A stretch of 64,000 bases of DNA, from NCBI RefSeq assembly GCF_020740795.1, contig NC_067296.1, forward strand, positions 6,239,001 through 6,303,000. Reading direction: 5' to 3'. Below, piece after piece: positions 24,630 through 38,200 of the stretch. Origin of the DNA: Apus apus (Eukaryota; Chordata; Aves; Apodiformes; Apodidae). The position numbers and the translations under genes were made by a program. Position 1 is the first letter of the stretch. Each line of letters opens with the position of its first letter. Under the pieces are notes generated by a model that had not been told where the DNA came from, did not search any database, and saw only the letters and a list, made by a program, of their open reading frames with translations.

Positions 24630-26040
24630 GTACATTTTCCACAATCATTAAGGATTTTGTTGAACATTAAGGATTTTTTTTTTTAACTTGACTGATCAAA
24701 GTTCCACATTCAATTGGTTTTGATGGTTTTGGTTGGACCCCCCAACACGAGTCCCCACTGAGCAGGAGACCCCAGGGCAAACCCACAGCAGAAGCTGTGG
24801 CTGGTGAGCAACACCCTGCCAGCTCCCACCTGGCTCTGGGGTTTATCAGCAGAGCAGGAGGGATGTGCTGCATCCCTACCCTAGACCACTCCACCTTGCC
24901 AGCTCCACCAGGTTGTATCATCAGATAAACCTGTCCCAGTACAGGGATCTAGTCACTCACCTTCCCTAAACCAAGAATCAGATCCTTCAGTCATTCAATC
25001 CATCTATGTCAACGACTTAGCTTTTAAATTAAATATTTTAGATTCTTACTGAAATTTTTTAAAAAAGGATAAAATAGTGATTAAAATCACAGTCAATTTG
25101 CAATGCTTTCATTGAAAGTACCCAAGCAATCTGATTTAAAAAGAAGTTAAGAATCAAAGCCTATTTTTCAGAAATGTCAATAATATTCCAATGCAACTTG
25201 TCCACTGACCTGTGACTCAGCAGATCACTCATGAGTGAGTCAATCTCACTAACCTAAGACTGGCCACATTCACCAACGGTGAAACATCACTGATGTCCCA
25301 AGTTATGTAAGAAATTAATTTGGTCCCAACCCCCCATCTGTGTCCTCAGTGCACAGAACCAGGCAGCAGTTACTGTCCCAGGTTTTCAAAACATCAAACG
25401 TGTTTGGAAACAAACTGTTGCCTTCCTGTTTCCAAAGCATGGAGCAATGCACTGAGTCCCACCAACACATCTCCTGAATCATCCCTTCATGCACAAACCT
25501 GAAGAAACAGTCTTCATCCTCCACAAGAGAATTACTCATGGGATGGCAATGAGACCCCATCCTTCACACCCTGCTAGAAGCACCTGGCCATGCTGCCTTC
25601 CTCCCCTCGGCCAGATTCTGATACACTCACTCAACATTGGGTTGCACATAAATAATCCAGTTGCCTCCACCCTGTTCCCAGGGCTGCTCTCCAAAACGAG
25701 GTAGGGTATCAGAAGCCAGAGCAGCAAAGCTCCTTAGCTTTCATGGGGGAAAAGGTATCTGCCCAAAGATGCTTGATGCTTACAGGGTTGTCCAGTTAAC
25801 GATCACCTAAGACAGATGGACTCTGGGAGAGCCTGACTGGAACCTGTGGAAGGTGGAGAAAGATCTTCTGAGAAAATAACAAATGGATGTTGTAACACTG
25901 ACCAGCATTTCTAAAACCAAAATTAAATCAGAGGGTCCCATACAGTGTGAGCAGCCACACAGCTTTCCTCCTGTGCATACTCTGATGATTCCAGTGCCCA
26001 AGTCCTAAGTGAGTGAGTCCTTCCCTGGGGGTGGCTTTGT
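24630..26040 (-). other. SLC13A3: Probable SLC13A3 3' UTR
   Basis: This region lies between the SLC13A3 stop codon and the candidate poly(A) signal at 24624. It is AT-rich, especially 25010-25200, and has no convincing coding frame. The assignment rests only on the position of the poly(A) signal. Confidence 0.4.
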
Positions 26041-26226
26041 TCATATTTTATTTAGTGCACTTAAAGTGACATTTTCTACAGCTTTTAAGAGTGAGGTGGT
26101 ATTTTCCGCATGGATGTTGGCCCATGCAGGGAAGGTCCCCAGCTGGAAGATGCTCTTGGCCCATGTGTTCATGGCCAAGCTAAGAAGCAGAACTCCCATA
26201 AGATTCATGAGCAACCCAGTTCTTGC
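26041..26226 (-). CDS. SLC13A3: SLC13A3 exon 13 (last coding)
   Basis: This exon encodes residues 545-605 and ends in TGA. The acceptor is TTCTTTTGTAG before GCA, phase 0. It carries the last membrane helix, the GTFPAWA motif and two extracellular sequons. AATAAA overlaps the penultimate codons. Confidence 0.93.
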   Translation of the reverse strand, partial: ARTGLLMNLMGVLLLSLAMNTWAKSIFQLGTFPAWANIHAENTTSLLKAVENVTLSALNKI

Positions 26227-29200
26227 CTACAAAAGAAATACAAAGACAACTGTTGAGTTTAGACTGGACATCTACAGCATGTGAAGCATGAAGCTACTTG
26301 AATATAAACATTATAAAAATGGAAGGCTTAATTGCTGTTTAATATTAGCAACATCTTAAGTGGGCCTTCTTAAGCCACAAAGGCCATTCTGCAGATGCTC
26401 ACCAAGCTTTGATCCATCAAAAACATTAACATCTGTTTAGCCTCAGGAATGTGAGCAGGAACTGGGATTGAGCCTAATTTTGCTTGTAAGTTTTATTTCT
26501 CTGCCCTTGGGAACTTATCCTGCACCCAGAAACCTATGAAATCTGAGCCACTGACACTGGCACAGAACAGAAGGAGGGTCTGGGAGATGCTCAACACATT
26601 CAAGACCAGATTTGTCTCCATTTGGAGCCACAGTCACTCCAAATTTCACAGGACCAGATGTCACACAGGCTCCTTCCATATCCCTGTGCCTTCAAACGTT
26701 GCTGAGAACAGTATCAGACTTCTGTCTTTTCATTTTAGTACACATCAAACTAGTAACAGCCCATAAAATTCCTTTTTTAAACAGTTCACTCAGGCTGATT
26801 GATTTCAGCATTTTCTGTATCTAAAAAAAAAACTTACCATATCCTTCACCATCAAGTGTCCAGAAGAAAATGCAATTGAGTTAGGAGGTGTTGAGACTGG
26901 CAGCATGAAAGCATAGGAGCACCCTATAGTTCCTGGTATCATTAAATAGAGGGGATTTACTTTCAGACGAATGGCCTTGAAAAACAGAAAGGAACAGAAA
27001 TTGTACCTTGGGGATCTGGAGTCACAGGCAGTTATATTAAAGAATGCAAAGAAGTGCTGTGCACAGCCCTACCCCACACTCTCCTAAATAACATCTGAAG
27101 GATTATTGTCCTTCAGTGTCCACGTTATGCTACAGGCACTTATTTTGCTGCTCCCAAGGATTTCAGTGCTGGAAACCCAGGAGCAGGAGAACCACATGGT
27201 ACATATTCCAACACAAACCTGCCCATCTGAGGGGCAGGAGGAGGACACAGGAGCAGCTGGTCTTGCCATGGGACTACCTTACCAGCTCTGCCAAGACAGG
27301 CAGAAAGATGATAATGGTGGCTGTGTTGCTGGCAAACTCTGTGAACAAGGCGATGACAATGGTGACCAGGATGACAGCCACGGGTGGTGGGACGCCCTCC
27401 AGGGGATGCAGACGGCCTCCTATCCAGGCAGACAGACCAGACTCCTGCAGAAGGGGAGAGCAAAGGAGCTGGAGAGGAGAGTTCCCATGTCCCTGCACGT
27501 GAACTGATCCTCTCCTAGAACTGCAAATTACAAACCACCTGCACTGACCCACACGAGCACCCATGTGCAGTGTCCTCAGGGCATTTAGCAACCAGCAGTC
27601 TGAATGGAGCTGCAAGCTCTCTTGCCCTCCTTAGCTATTTGCTCCACACTGTTGTCACCTGGAGTTGAGAAACATGTCCTTCAAGTACTGTGACTCCACA
27701 AGTGCAAATTTCCCAGAGCCCAAAGGGAACCCCAAGTGACACCCTGACAAAACCCAGCTCTGTTAGATGGGATGACTGCAACGTGGTACCTGCAGCAGGT
27801 CTCACCTCACAGCCCTTGGCCATGGCAAAGCCTCCTCCAAGCAGCAAGATGATGTTCCAGGGAACTGTCTCTTGGGCCTTCTTCCAAGTCAGCAAGGGCT
27901 GTGTCTCAGTGTTTGGTGCTAGATGAAGAGAAACCCCCCCGTGTCAAACACCCAGAGAGGAACATATCAGTCATCATCTGACAGAATGATAAAATAAGCC
28001 TGACATCAATGCTGAAGCTCACTAACCACAGGTTCCTGATAATAGACACATATGGAGTCTCTGCAGCTAGACAATTAAAAGAGAATTTAAATTATTATCA
28101 GATCTTTAAAAAAAAATAATAATTCTAGCACTTAAAAAACCTCAAACTTTGAGGTCTTCTCAAGGGAACATTTAACATCAGGTTAATTTTCTCTTTGTAA
28201 CAGACAAAAATTGTTTTCAACATACAGGAGTCTGTGGAAGGATGAAATTTTCCACCATTTGAATGATGAAGATGTTATTAATTTTCCACTTGCTGTTCAA
28301 CAGCTGGTGAGTTTTATAGCCAAGAGCTCATCTGCCCTAAAGGCCATCTCTTAATACATGATGAAGTGAGCTCTGTCATAGGGAAGGACATGCTAATGGG
28401 TCTGTAGTTTTCTGTTGAACAAGGACAGAGGAGGAGGCCTGACAAAACATCTTCCTGCATATGGCCAACACAACCAATGTGCACGATGCAGAGCAGCCAG
28501 GTTTTTTTTGTTCCACAGACCCAGGTGGTGCTGCACAAAGGGCCTTCATCAGCTGCATCTCTCTTACTGTAAGTGGCTCATGGATTAAAATTTGGACCTC
28601 ACTGTTACTCACGAGAATAGACCCAAGATCTCAAAAGACTCCTGATACCAAAAGTTGCTGGAGAGTTTGGGTTTTAGGAGCTTAAATTCTAAATCATTCC
28701 AGGAACTGAGGAAGGGCCCTTAGTTTTGAGTATGAACAACTCACCCAGCTCTGCCCTCTCAGAGCGTGATGCTCCCCCTGAGGGACAGGAGCCATTTGGG
28801 AGTAACAACCAAACCTCTGTTTCACAATCAGGTCTGCTATGGTAAATCAACACCAATTTCAGTTCACTTCAACCACCGTGGCATCATCTCTGACAGCTAC
28901 ATGAGCAACTGAGTCATTCCTGCAATCTGCAGCAGGGCAATGACTGCTAAACCTCTCTGGCACTTCAGAAAAAAAGCCTCTGTAGGATCAAGTGGCACCT
29001 TCAACCCACACTGCTCCAGATGCCAGCTCAGCTGTGCTGAGGGCTGGTGCTGGTCCAAGGGGAGATGGTCTTGGCTCTTGCTCTATGCCCGCCCTGCCAG
29101 AACACAGGCAAGGGCAGAGTCCCTGCCCAGAGGGGTCTCCTACTCACCTTTCAAGTCAAACCACCACCTGAAGGAAGGTTTTTGTGAAGGGAAGAAGAAC

Positions 29201-32200
29201 AGTATAATCACGATGGTGATCCCTGTCACTGCATCTGAGATAAACCTGTCCCAAAGCAGCAGAAACACTGGTAAGAAACACAAGCCTGTAGAGTTACAAA
29301 GTTTATGAGAACAGGGATTTACCAAAGAAGATTACAAGTTTCCATCAGGTTTGAACAAGGCTCTTTGTTCACAGTTCTTTTCTTTTTAATTCCCTGTCGA
29401 GCTACATTTCTACCATGGGCTGTGAACCCCCTGGAAAAGCTGCCCTAACAAAGGTAAAAACCAAGATCTAATCCCCACCCACTGATGCTCTGGCTGTTCT
29501 GATTGCAGAGTCATGGTCAGTCCATGAGGGGCTGTGAGGACAAATTCCCCCAGGTCGTTTCAGGGAGGAAGAGAGAAGAGCCCGAACCATCTTATGAATA
29601 TGGGCTCTTTGCAGAATGAAAACTCTCAGACTCTAAGGTGAAAAGCAACCTCCATCCAGTAAAGAGCTTAAGCTTCTGTTTGATTGTAAAGAGCTATTAA
29701 CTGATGAGGAAAAAAGCCCGTAACTACTTTGTTGCATTAAGGAATCATTTATTAAGCTAGGGCTTTATTTACAAAAAACAAACAAACACACACAACTACG
29801 AAGGTCTTTTCTGTTAAGGAATAACAACACCCTCTCTGAGAATTAGCATTCTCCAGCTGCTATATCCATTCATCTTCCCAAGGTACGAATGTCACAGGGG
29901 AGACAAACTTGCTAAACAGGCAGAACTGTACTCATGGTCAGCTCCTGCCAACTCTCTTCAGTCTCCAGACCCCCAGTGAAATCAGTGGATTGTGGAAAGA
30001 ATTCAGTATTTCACTGTCAGTGTACCTATAAACAGCTTTCCCAACATTAAAACTCTAGGGATGGCATCAGATAGACACACATCAACTTCCCACCAGGCTT
30101 CATGTACCTCCTCTGGGAGACAGGAACAATAAAGCTGGCTCTGCTGCTTGAAGCTCAGTTTAATTTACTCCAGGAAACCTGAGCAATCAGAAACCCAGGA
30201 ATCTCAACGACTTGGAAATGCTTTTGAAAAATGTGACAGTGGAATGAAAATAAAATCTTACCCTGGTGCAAACAAGCTTGCCCAGCCTGGAATGAATTTG
30301 GGATCCCTGGAGAAAAGCATGATGGCAAACATGCAGAATAAGAAGAAAATGGCCTGTTCTGCAAACCTAAAATGAAAAGAAATGGAGTTAAAATGCTGAT
30401 GTGCTAAAGAGGTGGCTGCACCTTGCTCAAGCAATCTAAAAGGATGGCTGAGATTCAAATCATAGATGAGACAGCAGGAACAAACTTCAAGGTCAAATCC
30501 TGAAGAGCATCCCTCAGGCACACAACAAACAGCAGAGTAAATGGCAGTTTCATCCACTGAGCATCGGGCTTGACTCTAGTGGAGTCAAGACTTAACCAAG
30601 ACAATGCCTCAAAACACTGCTTAGAACCTCTCCAAGCACAAGGAAGGACATTTAAACCGTTGGGAAGGGGCCACTTGCATCGATTTTAAGTTATGGGGTT
30701 GCTAATCAAATTGGTAAAGCAAGGCTTAATGGACTTCCTCACTCCTAGAGCTCAAAGTGGGACTTTGATTCTTTCAGAGACATTTTGCAGGCTGCTCGAT
30801 AATGCACTGGATGGAACAAATAAACCAATTTCTTTCATTTACAGCACAGGCACAGACAATTGTCTTTGAAGAACCACTCCATTTTCCACACAACAGCAAT
30901 AATGACAGTGTCAATAGCATGACACAAACATCACTGAATCTTCACAGTGCTGCCCTGGGTAGGAAAACATTATTTCACAGATGGAGAAACAAAAACATTC
31001 TGAGGTTAAAAGCTACAGTTTCAGAAACCTTCACTAGTCCTAGTTGCCCAAAATATGAGTGGGCACACACCTAGGGTTTGATTCTTGGAGACAATCAACT
31101 TTTCCTGCTTCTCCCTTTTCTTTGCATTTCTCATTAAGTCTAAAACTGATCTTTCTGCTAGTTCCTTGCTCTAGAATATGATCCCCATCATTGCAACCCT
31201 TTTCCAGAAGACAAGACCTTTGAGAAATTACAATAAGAAACTGAGAGAGTCTTGTTCTATCTTCACCCAACTAATACAGTTGAAGGAGTTAATAAGAGGA
31301 AATTCATGGTCTCCATGGCATGGATCTGACTTCTTTCCATATCTTTTCCTTCAGCAGCTATTAAGCTTTCTTAAAGTATATCCACAATCCATATGATTCC
31401 TATCTCTCATAAGATCCATCAGCCTTCTCAGCAAATGCTCCTGCTTTGCACAACACATGTGCACAAAACCTTCAAAATTCAGCCTGTGCTGGTTAGTACA
31501 TAACACACACAGGATTAGTTTTGTCCTTGAAGCAGAAAAATTACAAACAGTGATTAAATAACCCAGCATGAATTCACTCTATAACATAAACTTTGCTCTT
31601 AAGACATAAGTACAAGCTACTATTTGCAATTGTTCCTCTTAGTGAAGGTGGAGGGGCTGGAACCTGCAAAAAGCAAACCTCAGCAGGCTGCAAACACTCG
31701 AGTGGCAATACCTATTTAATTTTCTTCTAAAAACCCCTCCATTTCCCCCAGTTCTCCACTCTTCAGACACTTCCAACCCACTTGATTTCTTTTTCATTTC
31801 AGTCCCAATTTGATGACTCACTTTATTGGCCCCAGTTTCTGATAGTCCTCTTTTATCACTTCTCTGGCTCGGGCTTCTGCATCTGCCCTTATATTTGATT
31901 TCTTTTTTCTCCAGCCCCTGTGAAGAAACACAGTTATATCTTTATGTGCCTCTAACACAGGTGACACAGCAAGTGCTGCACTGACTGCTGCAGTGCACAC
32001 ACACACACACACACACAGTGCCCTCCTCAGTGCCTGCTCTGCGAGGCTGAAAGAGCTTCACGCCCCTGGTGGCTCACTTTGCATCCTCTCCAGATCACAA
32101 AGACTGGTGATGAAGATCTCTGGTGCAGACACAGGCAATAAGGCCCTATTTTATACATCCTCCCTCTCTGCATTCATACAAAGGAGTCTCTGCAGAGGTT

Positions 32201-35200
32201 AGGAAGTTTCCTCATTTATATTCTGAGCTGCTTCCTCCAGCATGGGCTGTGATGGCCAAAAGAAAGTCCCAACACTGCAGGATTTCCTCATCTCTAGCCA
32301 ATACCTACTTGGGCAGAATAACTAGGAAGCAGGTGACATGGAAAATCAATCTGTCTCTTCACTTCTTGAGTCACTTGCAATTTCCTGGGTGATCCCAGGA
32401 TGCTGCTGAGGATCAAGAAAAATGTGAGGAATTTCCAACTGGCTGGGAATGTTAATGTGCCCCTGGCTAAGCCTCTTAGCCTGGCCATGCTGACTGTACG
32501 TGCTGCTTGATCCTTTGCAGTATGTGCAGACAAGTGATACATTCATACCTGGCACCTCACCTCCCATCACACCCCATGCTGCTGAACCTGGTTTCCAACC
32601 CTGCCTGTGACCTTGATTCGACCCAAAACCCCAACTTTCTGTTTCACATGCACCCACCCAGCCCCACATTGCACACAGAATCATCATGGTTGGAAAACAC
32701 TTCCAAGATCACCAAGTCCAACCATGCCTGTGCTTGCTTGCTTCCTTCCTTCAGCACTGCAAGGGGAATGCTGGCTGATCTGTGTGGATGAATGATTGAC
32801 CATCCAGAAATTCCTGAACCTCAAATAGATAGACTTGGCCCTTCAATTTCTTATTGTTGAGAGGGGGTGTTGGCAGCAGCAGCATCAGCCCAGCCAGCCT
32901 GCACCTCAGCCTTTTCATGTCATTTGGATTCAAGCACATCCAACCTGCTGCTGCAGCCACGTCCACCTGCCTGTCCTGTGCTGCAGACCCCAAGGACTTG
33001 CCCACACAGAAAGCCCAGCTGCTCTCCCTGAATTGCTAGAGCCACAGCAGCCCCACACCCTCCTGCAGACACTGGCTTGTACATGAGAGGCTTTGCAGTG
33101 TCTCCTCCAAGGCACCTCATCCCTGGGGAACACCAGCATCCGTGCTGGCCCAGCTATCCCAATAAAGCTGGGCCTGGAGCGGGTGGAGACCAGCCAAACA
33201 AAACACCAAGCATCACGTTCTCCAAGCACAACAGCAATTTTGCATGTCACCAGAGGCTTTGGCCAGCACAGCTACCTCTTCCCTCACCTGCTCGTCCAGG
33301 GCCGTGCTGGCAGGATGCCGGGGCCGTGTCCCATAGGACTCAGGGATTCAGGCTCCTCATCTCCCAAGCCCTGGGCAGGTCTGAGCAGTGAGAGGCAGCA
33401 GAGCATCCCTCAGCAGCACACAGAGCCTCCCTGAAGCCCCACCAGCCATTTAAGGACCTGCATTTGGCATTTTCTGGATTCAAACTTTCCCATTGATTTC
33501 CCCCCCTCTCTCTGAGACAATGTAAATATTTGGACACCTGCTCTCTTCCTCCCTCCTCTCCTCTATTTGTATTTTAAACTCAAAATAACAATTAAAGACT
33601 TCTCTAAATATCAGAAATTCTGTATGGTCCCTGGAGGAAGCAAGACTGGGAGTTTGTTGCTATCACATGATAGCATGTGGGGAATCAAAAGGGTTCCAAA
33701 GGAACCAGAACAGCAATGCTGCAATCATTTTAAATACTGCACCCCAGGGGTAACATGCATCCAGCACAAATTTCTTGGAAAAACATGTTACTCTCAGTTA
33801 CAGATTAACACATTGTTGTAAAATTGAGCCCTGTGGCGAAGTTATTTGTTTCAAACCCATGTTTCTGTCCCAGGAACAAATCCTGGCTCTTCTATGTTCT
33901 GGGAGATTTTTGCTGCTAGTTCTAAGGGACCCAAGATTTCATCCTGGTCTTCAAAGTTTGATCCTTCTTTCTCTTCCCTCCATGAAAATCTGCCACTGAT
34001 CTCCACCGGCCCAGTAAAACAACCTTTAAAAATTGTGTGCTGAACTGAAGGAATATGTAATACATGTTGTGTACAGATGATGCAGTTCAGTTAGATAGTG
34101 TCTGTAGTCATGAGGCATCTTTAAAACCCTCCTGTTGCAGATCAGCTTCTTAATAATAGATTGTTATAGCACAACCATCCTGATTAATTATGAAACCTCC
34201 CACTGTCCATGACAGGATCCTGGGTGATATGAGCAGATTTAGTATGAGAATTGGGATTAATGTATTTCACCATGTTGGTAGAACCAGACAACATTTATGT
34301 ATAGTGACTATAAACATACCTCACATTAATTCCTCCATACAGGATGGAGATCCATAGCCATCCCAGGAGAAGAAAAATCAGCATTAAAGGAAATGCAAAC
34401 ATAAACCAAGAACCAAAGTTCACCACATCACATTCTGGAAAATAACTAAGCAAATGGGAAAAATCAAATCAATGCAAGAAGGGAAAACAACCATTTGATT
34501 TAAGGGTAAACAAACATCTGAAATACCCCACAAACTCGCCAGAGTGCATTGAAAAACTGCTCCTGTGTGTGCATTATCAGTTAGGTGGGCACTAGGGGAT
34601 CTGAGGAGCACTGTGTTGGGACAACCCCCCAGGCCACCCTGCCAACCACAGCTCACCCAGCCCAGTGAAAAACTCTGATGCTTTCATAGTGACACTCCTG
34701 AACACCCAGGATTAAACCCTGCTGCAATAACTGCTGGAGTGTCTGTACAGGAATCTCATGGGGATGCTGTACATGCCTGGGGGAACTTAAACATACTAGT
34801 TGTAGAGGCCAGCAAAGAAATACCTGTGGGCACCTAGGATGGCACAAACCTTTGTTCCTATGTGCATGGGAGGCATCTTTTATGAATGAGAAAACAGGCC
34901 AGAAGGAGTGGGCTCCTTTTTTTGCTTTCCACCATACAGCAGTAGATATAATTGCTCACAAAACACTCCACAGCCCATTTCATCCCAACAGTACCAGATG
35001 GATTATAAGCAGGTAGCCACATCCCATTAGATTCAGTAGGATTAAGAGCATGGACAAGGTGAAGCCCACCTGCTCCAGCCTGGCTGGGTACACTGGAAAC
35101 CTGCTTATCACAGCTAAGGCTGATGCAGCCACTCTCTGCTTTCACCTGCTCACAAAGTTTCCCAAAATATTCTGGAAGGGCATAAATTTTCCAAACTACT

Positions 35201-38200
35201 TCCTGGTACAATAGGGAATTTCCTACAGGGATGGAGAACATGTCTGCTTCCCAGGATGTACAGGGCTCTCCAGGATGGCCTCCCATACCTCTTCAGCTGT
35301 CCCAGAAGGATGAGGTTTGGTGCAGTTCCCGTCAGCGTTGCTGTACCCCCAATGCTGGCTGCATATGGGATTGAGATGAGGAAACCTTTCCAGATGTTTG
35401 TTTTGTATTCCTCCTCCTTCTTTAAGTCTGAGAGAGCATCACTGGAAACCTCCTTCTCCTCCGTCAGATCTTTGCTTTAAAACAGTCCAAAAGAGAATCC
35501 GGTGAAAGCCCTGGTTTAAATACAGCGCAGCCACTTCAGAGCCTTGACAGGTGGAAAATTCCCAGTTTTTAGAAATCCAAGCTAACACAGTCCTCAAGGA
35601 CACCTAAGCAGCTCAGTGCAGCTGAGGGGTCTGCTCGGTGAGCCACCCCCTGGGACCAGCAGCCTTGCAGAGGGCAGAGCACCCTCAGCACCCATCTGTA
35701 GGGTGCACCTGCCTTGCCCAGCCCCTCAGCAACTTCTACCACCTAGCATGAAGTCCACAGGACTGCTAAAAGGAAAACAAAATAAAACCTGATAGCACCA
35801 AGAAGAAAGAAACATCTCTTCCTGAAAAGGTGCTTCCTTCCCATCGTTGGGAAGCAGGACCATCACCAGTGTGTAAATCCTGGTGGGTTGTACCATCACT
35901 GGCTTCACTCGTTCGATGTTCCTGAGAAACCCAAGGCACCATTTCCCAGCAGGAGACACCTCTGGCTGCCAGTTCAGAGTGGCTGGAAAAATCTCTGCAA
36001 TGATTTGGACATGCAGAGGGAAGCTGGACACAGAGAAGAAGGTGTCTATCATCAGGCTGCTATTGATTGGGATGTTTGGTATAATCAAACATTTCAATGA
36101 TTGAATTTCAAATTCCTAAAACTTGGTCTAGCTCAGGGGGTAATTCTCTCTCTCAGCTCTCTAATATAAACTTTATAGTTAACTTACTCCTCAGTACTTG
36201 CCAGAAACTGCATCTCAGTTGGTACAGTGTAAAGTTTATTCTGCTGTAAAGATGCTGAAAAAGAAAGATTAGGACTTTAAAACAGTTCAAAGCATCTAGA
36301 AAATCCTCCTTGAAGCAAAGAGAGGAACAGAGGAGACAACTGCCAGAGGAGGGCTGGTGCAAGGGTGAGCTCATGCCATGGGGATGGGGTCAGGAGCACC
36401 TGGCAGGGATGACCAAGCCCCTCTCCTTCTGCAACCACTCCAGGCCCACCACAGCACCCAGCTTCTTCTCCAAAGCCCAGAGGTGCTTGGTCCTTTTACT
36501 ACTGTCACTGGTTGGACTCTGGGATCCACTAACATGACCGGGAGTTTCAGGTTGCCCCTTATCAAGGCAGGGTTTTGGGATGGGCTTGGTTTTTTGGGGG
36601 TAACCATAGCTCATTCTTGGGAATAAAAACTGTTGGGCCTGATGTATCTGTAAGGCACGTTCCCCAGGGAACAGCAGGAGCACTCCTTGCCATGGAACTG
36701 CCTTCCCAAGGGATGAGAATTTTACCTCCTGCAGGCACCTAGTGCAAAGGCATCCTATAGCAGTAATTTGTTTTTTAAAGATGGGACTGGGGCATCTTTG
36801 GGGATTAGGCATTGTACCAGGTCCTCTGAAATCCACCCCCACAGGATTTGGCCCATTCCCAAGCCCATCACCCCCTCCATAAATGACAGAACCTGCAGGC
36901 TGAAAGACCAGGCCCACACACACATTTAGGGCCACCCCAGGGGGCAGGGGGGACACACACTGTTGCATACCCAATTTCCAGGACCCCTCCTGCATATTTC
37001 AGAGACTCTGCCTTTCTGCCCTCCTTATCACCATGCAGGGAAGATGAGAAGGAGCACTTGGGGAGAGGATATATTTTAACCAGAATGACCAACATTGTCT
37101 TGGACAGTAAACTGGGAGGTGCTCACCATGCTGCCACCCATGTACATAAGGGAGAAGTCAGAAATCAAAAGACAAATACAGCACAATCACTATTTTTAAC
37201 CAGGTTTGTGGCATTTGCAGTTTTGGCTCATGACTTGACCTCCTGAGTTTGGGAGTAGAGGTGTGCTGTTAAACCCCATTTTCCACAGCCCTCCTCAGGA
37301 CTGGAGCACAATGAGCTTCACCCACCTTCAGCCCAGGTGGCCCTTCCCAGTCACCACTGGCTCAGCTGCCTTTCTTAGGGCTATTTGTACCTTTTGAGGT
37401 CCAGAGACTTGTGTCCCTGCACCTCTCTGGACTCTGCAGACCACAGGGCACACTTCCTGCCACTGCCACCCCATCGGTCCCCAAATGTCCTTGCACTCCT
37501 CCCCAGTCCAAACCATGATCCTCTCCAACCTCTACATGCACTGGAGACCAAAAGCAGTGCATGGAGAGAGGCCAGTGGTCAAAGTCCTTGGACTCACTCA
37601 CATGTGCACTGAAGACATGGAGCTTTTTCCAGCTCAGTGAACCAAGGAGTTTTGCAAAGTCATGTTTTACACATGGCTAATTTACTGAATTGGAGTTAAT
37701 TGGCTTGGACACACATGCTGAGCTCTCATCCCAGTGATGACGCCAGGGAGGGATGTAATTAGAAGGACAAGCATTAACCCATGGCCAACTCTTGATCCCC
37801 CAACACATTTAGCCCAAGGCCCCTTACCACTGCAGTCCCACTCAAGCCTAGTGCTGGTTCTGCAAACAAACACATTTCATTCCACCTCTTAACATTTTTC
37901 AAATTTTCTCCCCTGCTGGGCCCAAGCTGCCCTCCCATCTTGCCAGGACCAGCTGTGAGTTACCTCTCAAGGCAGGTCTGCAAAAGGCAACAATGCAAAG
38001 GAAAGCCAGAGCTGCTGCAGAGTGAACTTTTCCAATTAAACTTGCAAAAAGGAGTTGAAAATTGTTACAGGTCCACAAGTAAGAAGAGGCCAAAGGCCAC
38101 TGAGGCAGGACACAGCTGTACTGCTCTCACAGAGCAGTATCAGAGGGATTCAGTGGCCATTTCACCCAAATACCTCCTATACCTTAGAGCAGAAAGCCTT

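Larger units (their letters stand above)
31918..34319 (-). other. SLC13A3: SLC13A3 intron 6
   Basis: A 2.4-kb intron containing a (CA)n microsatellite and a CR1 remnant near 32.68 kb. The moderately GC-rich part at 32.9-33.4 kb shows no exon that fits the SLC13A3 reading frame. Confidence 0.7.

Noticed and set aside
35726-36097. Minus-strand ORF as an extra SLC13A3 exon
   Set aside because: Exons 4 and 5 already join in phase and match the human loop length, leaving no room for it.
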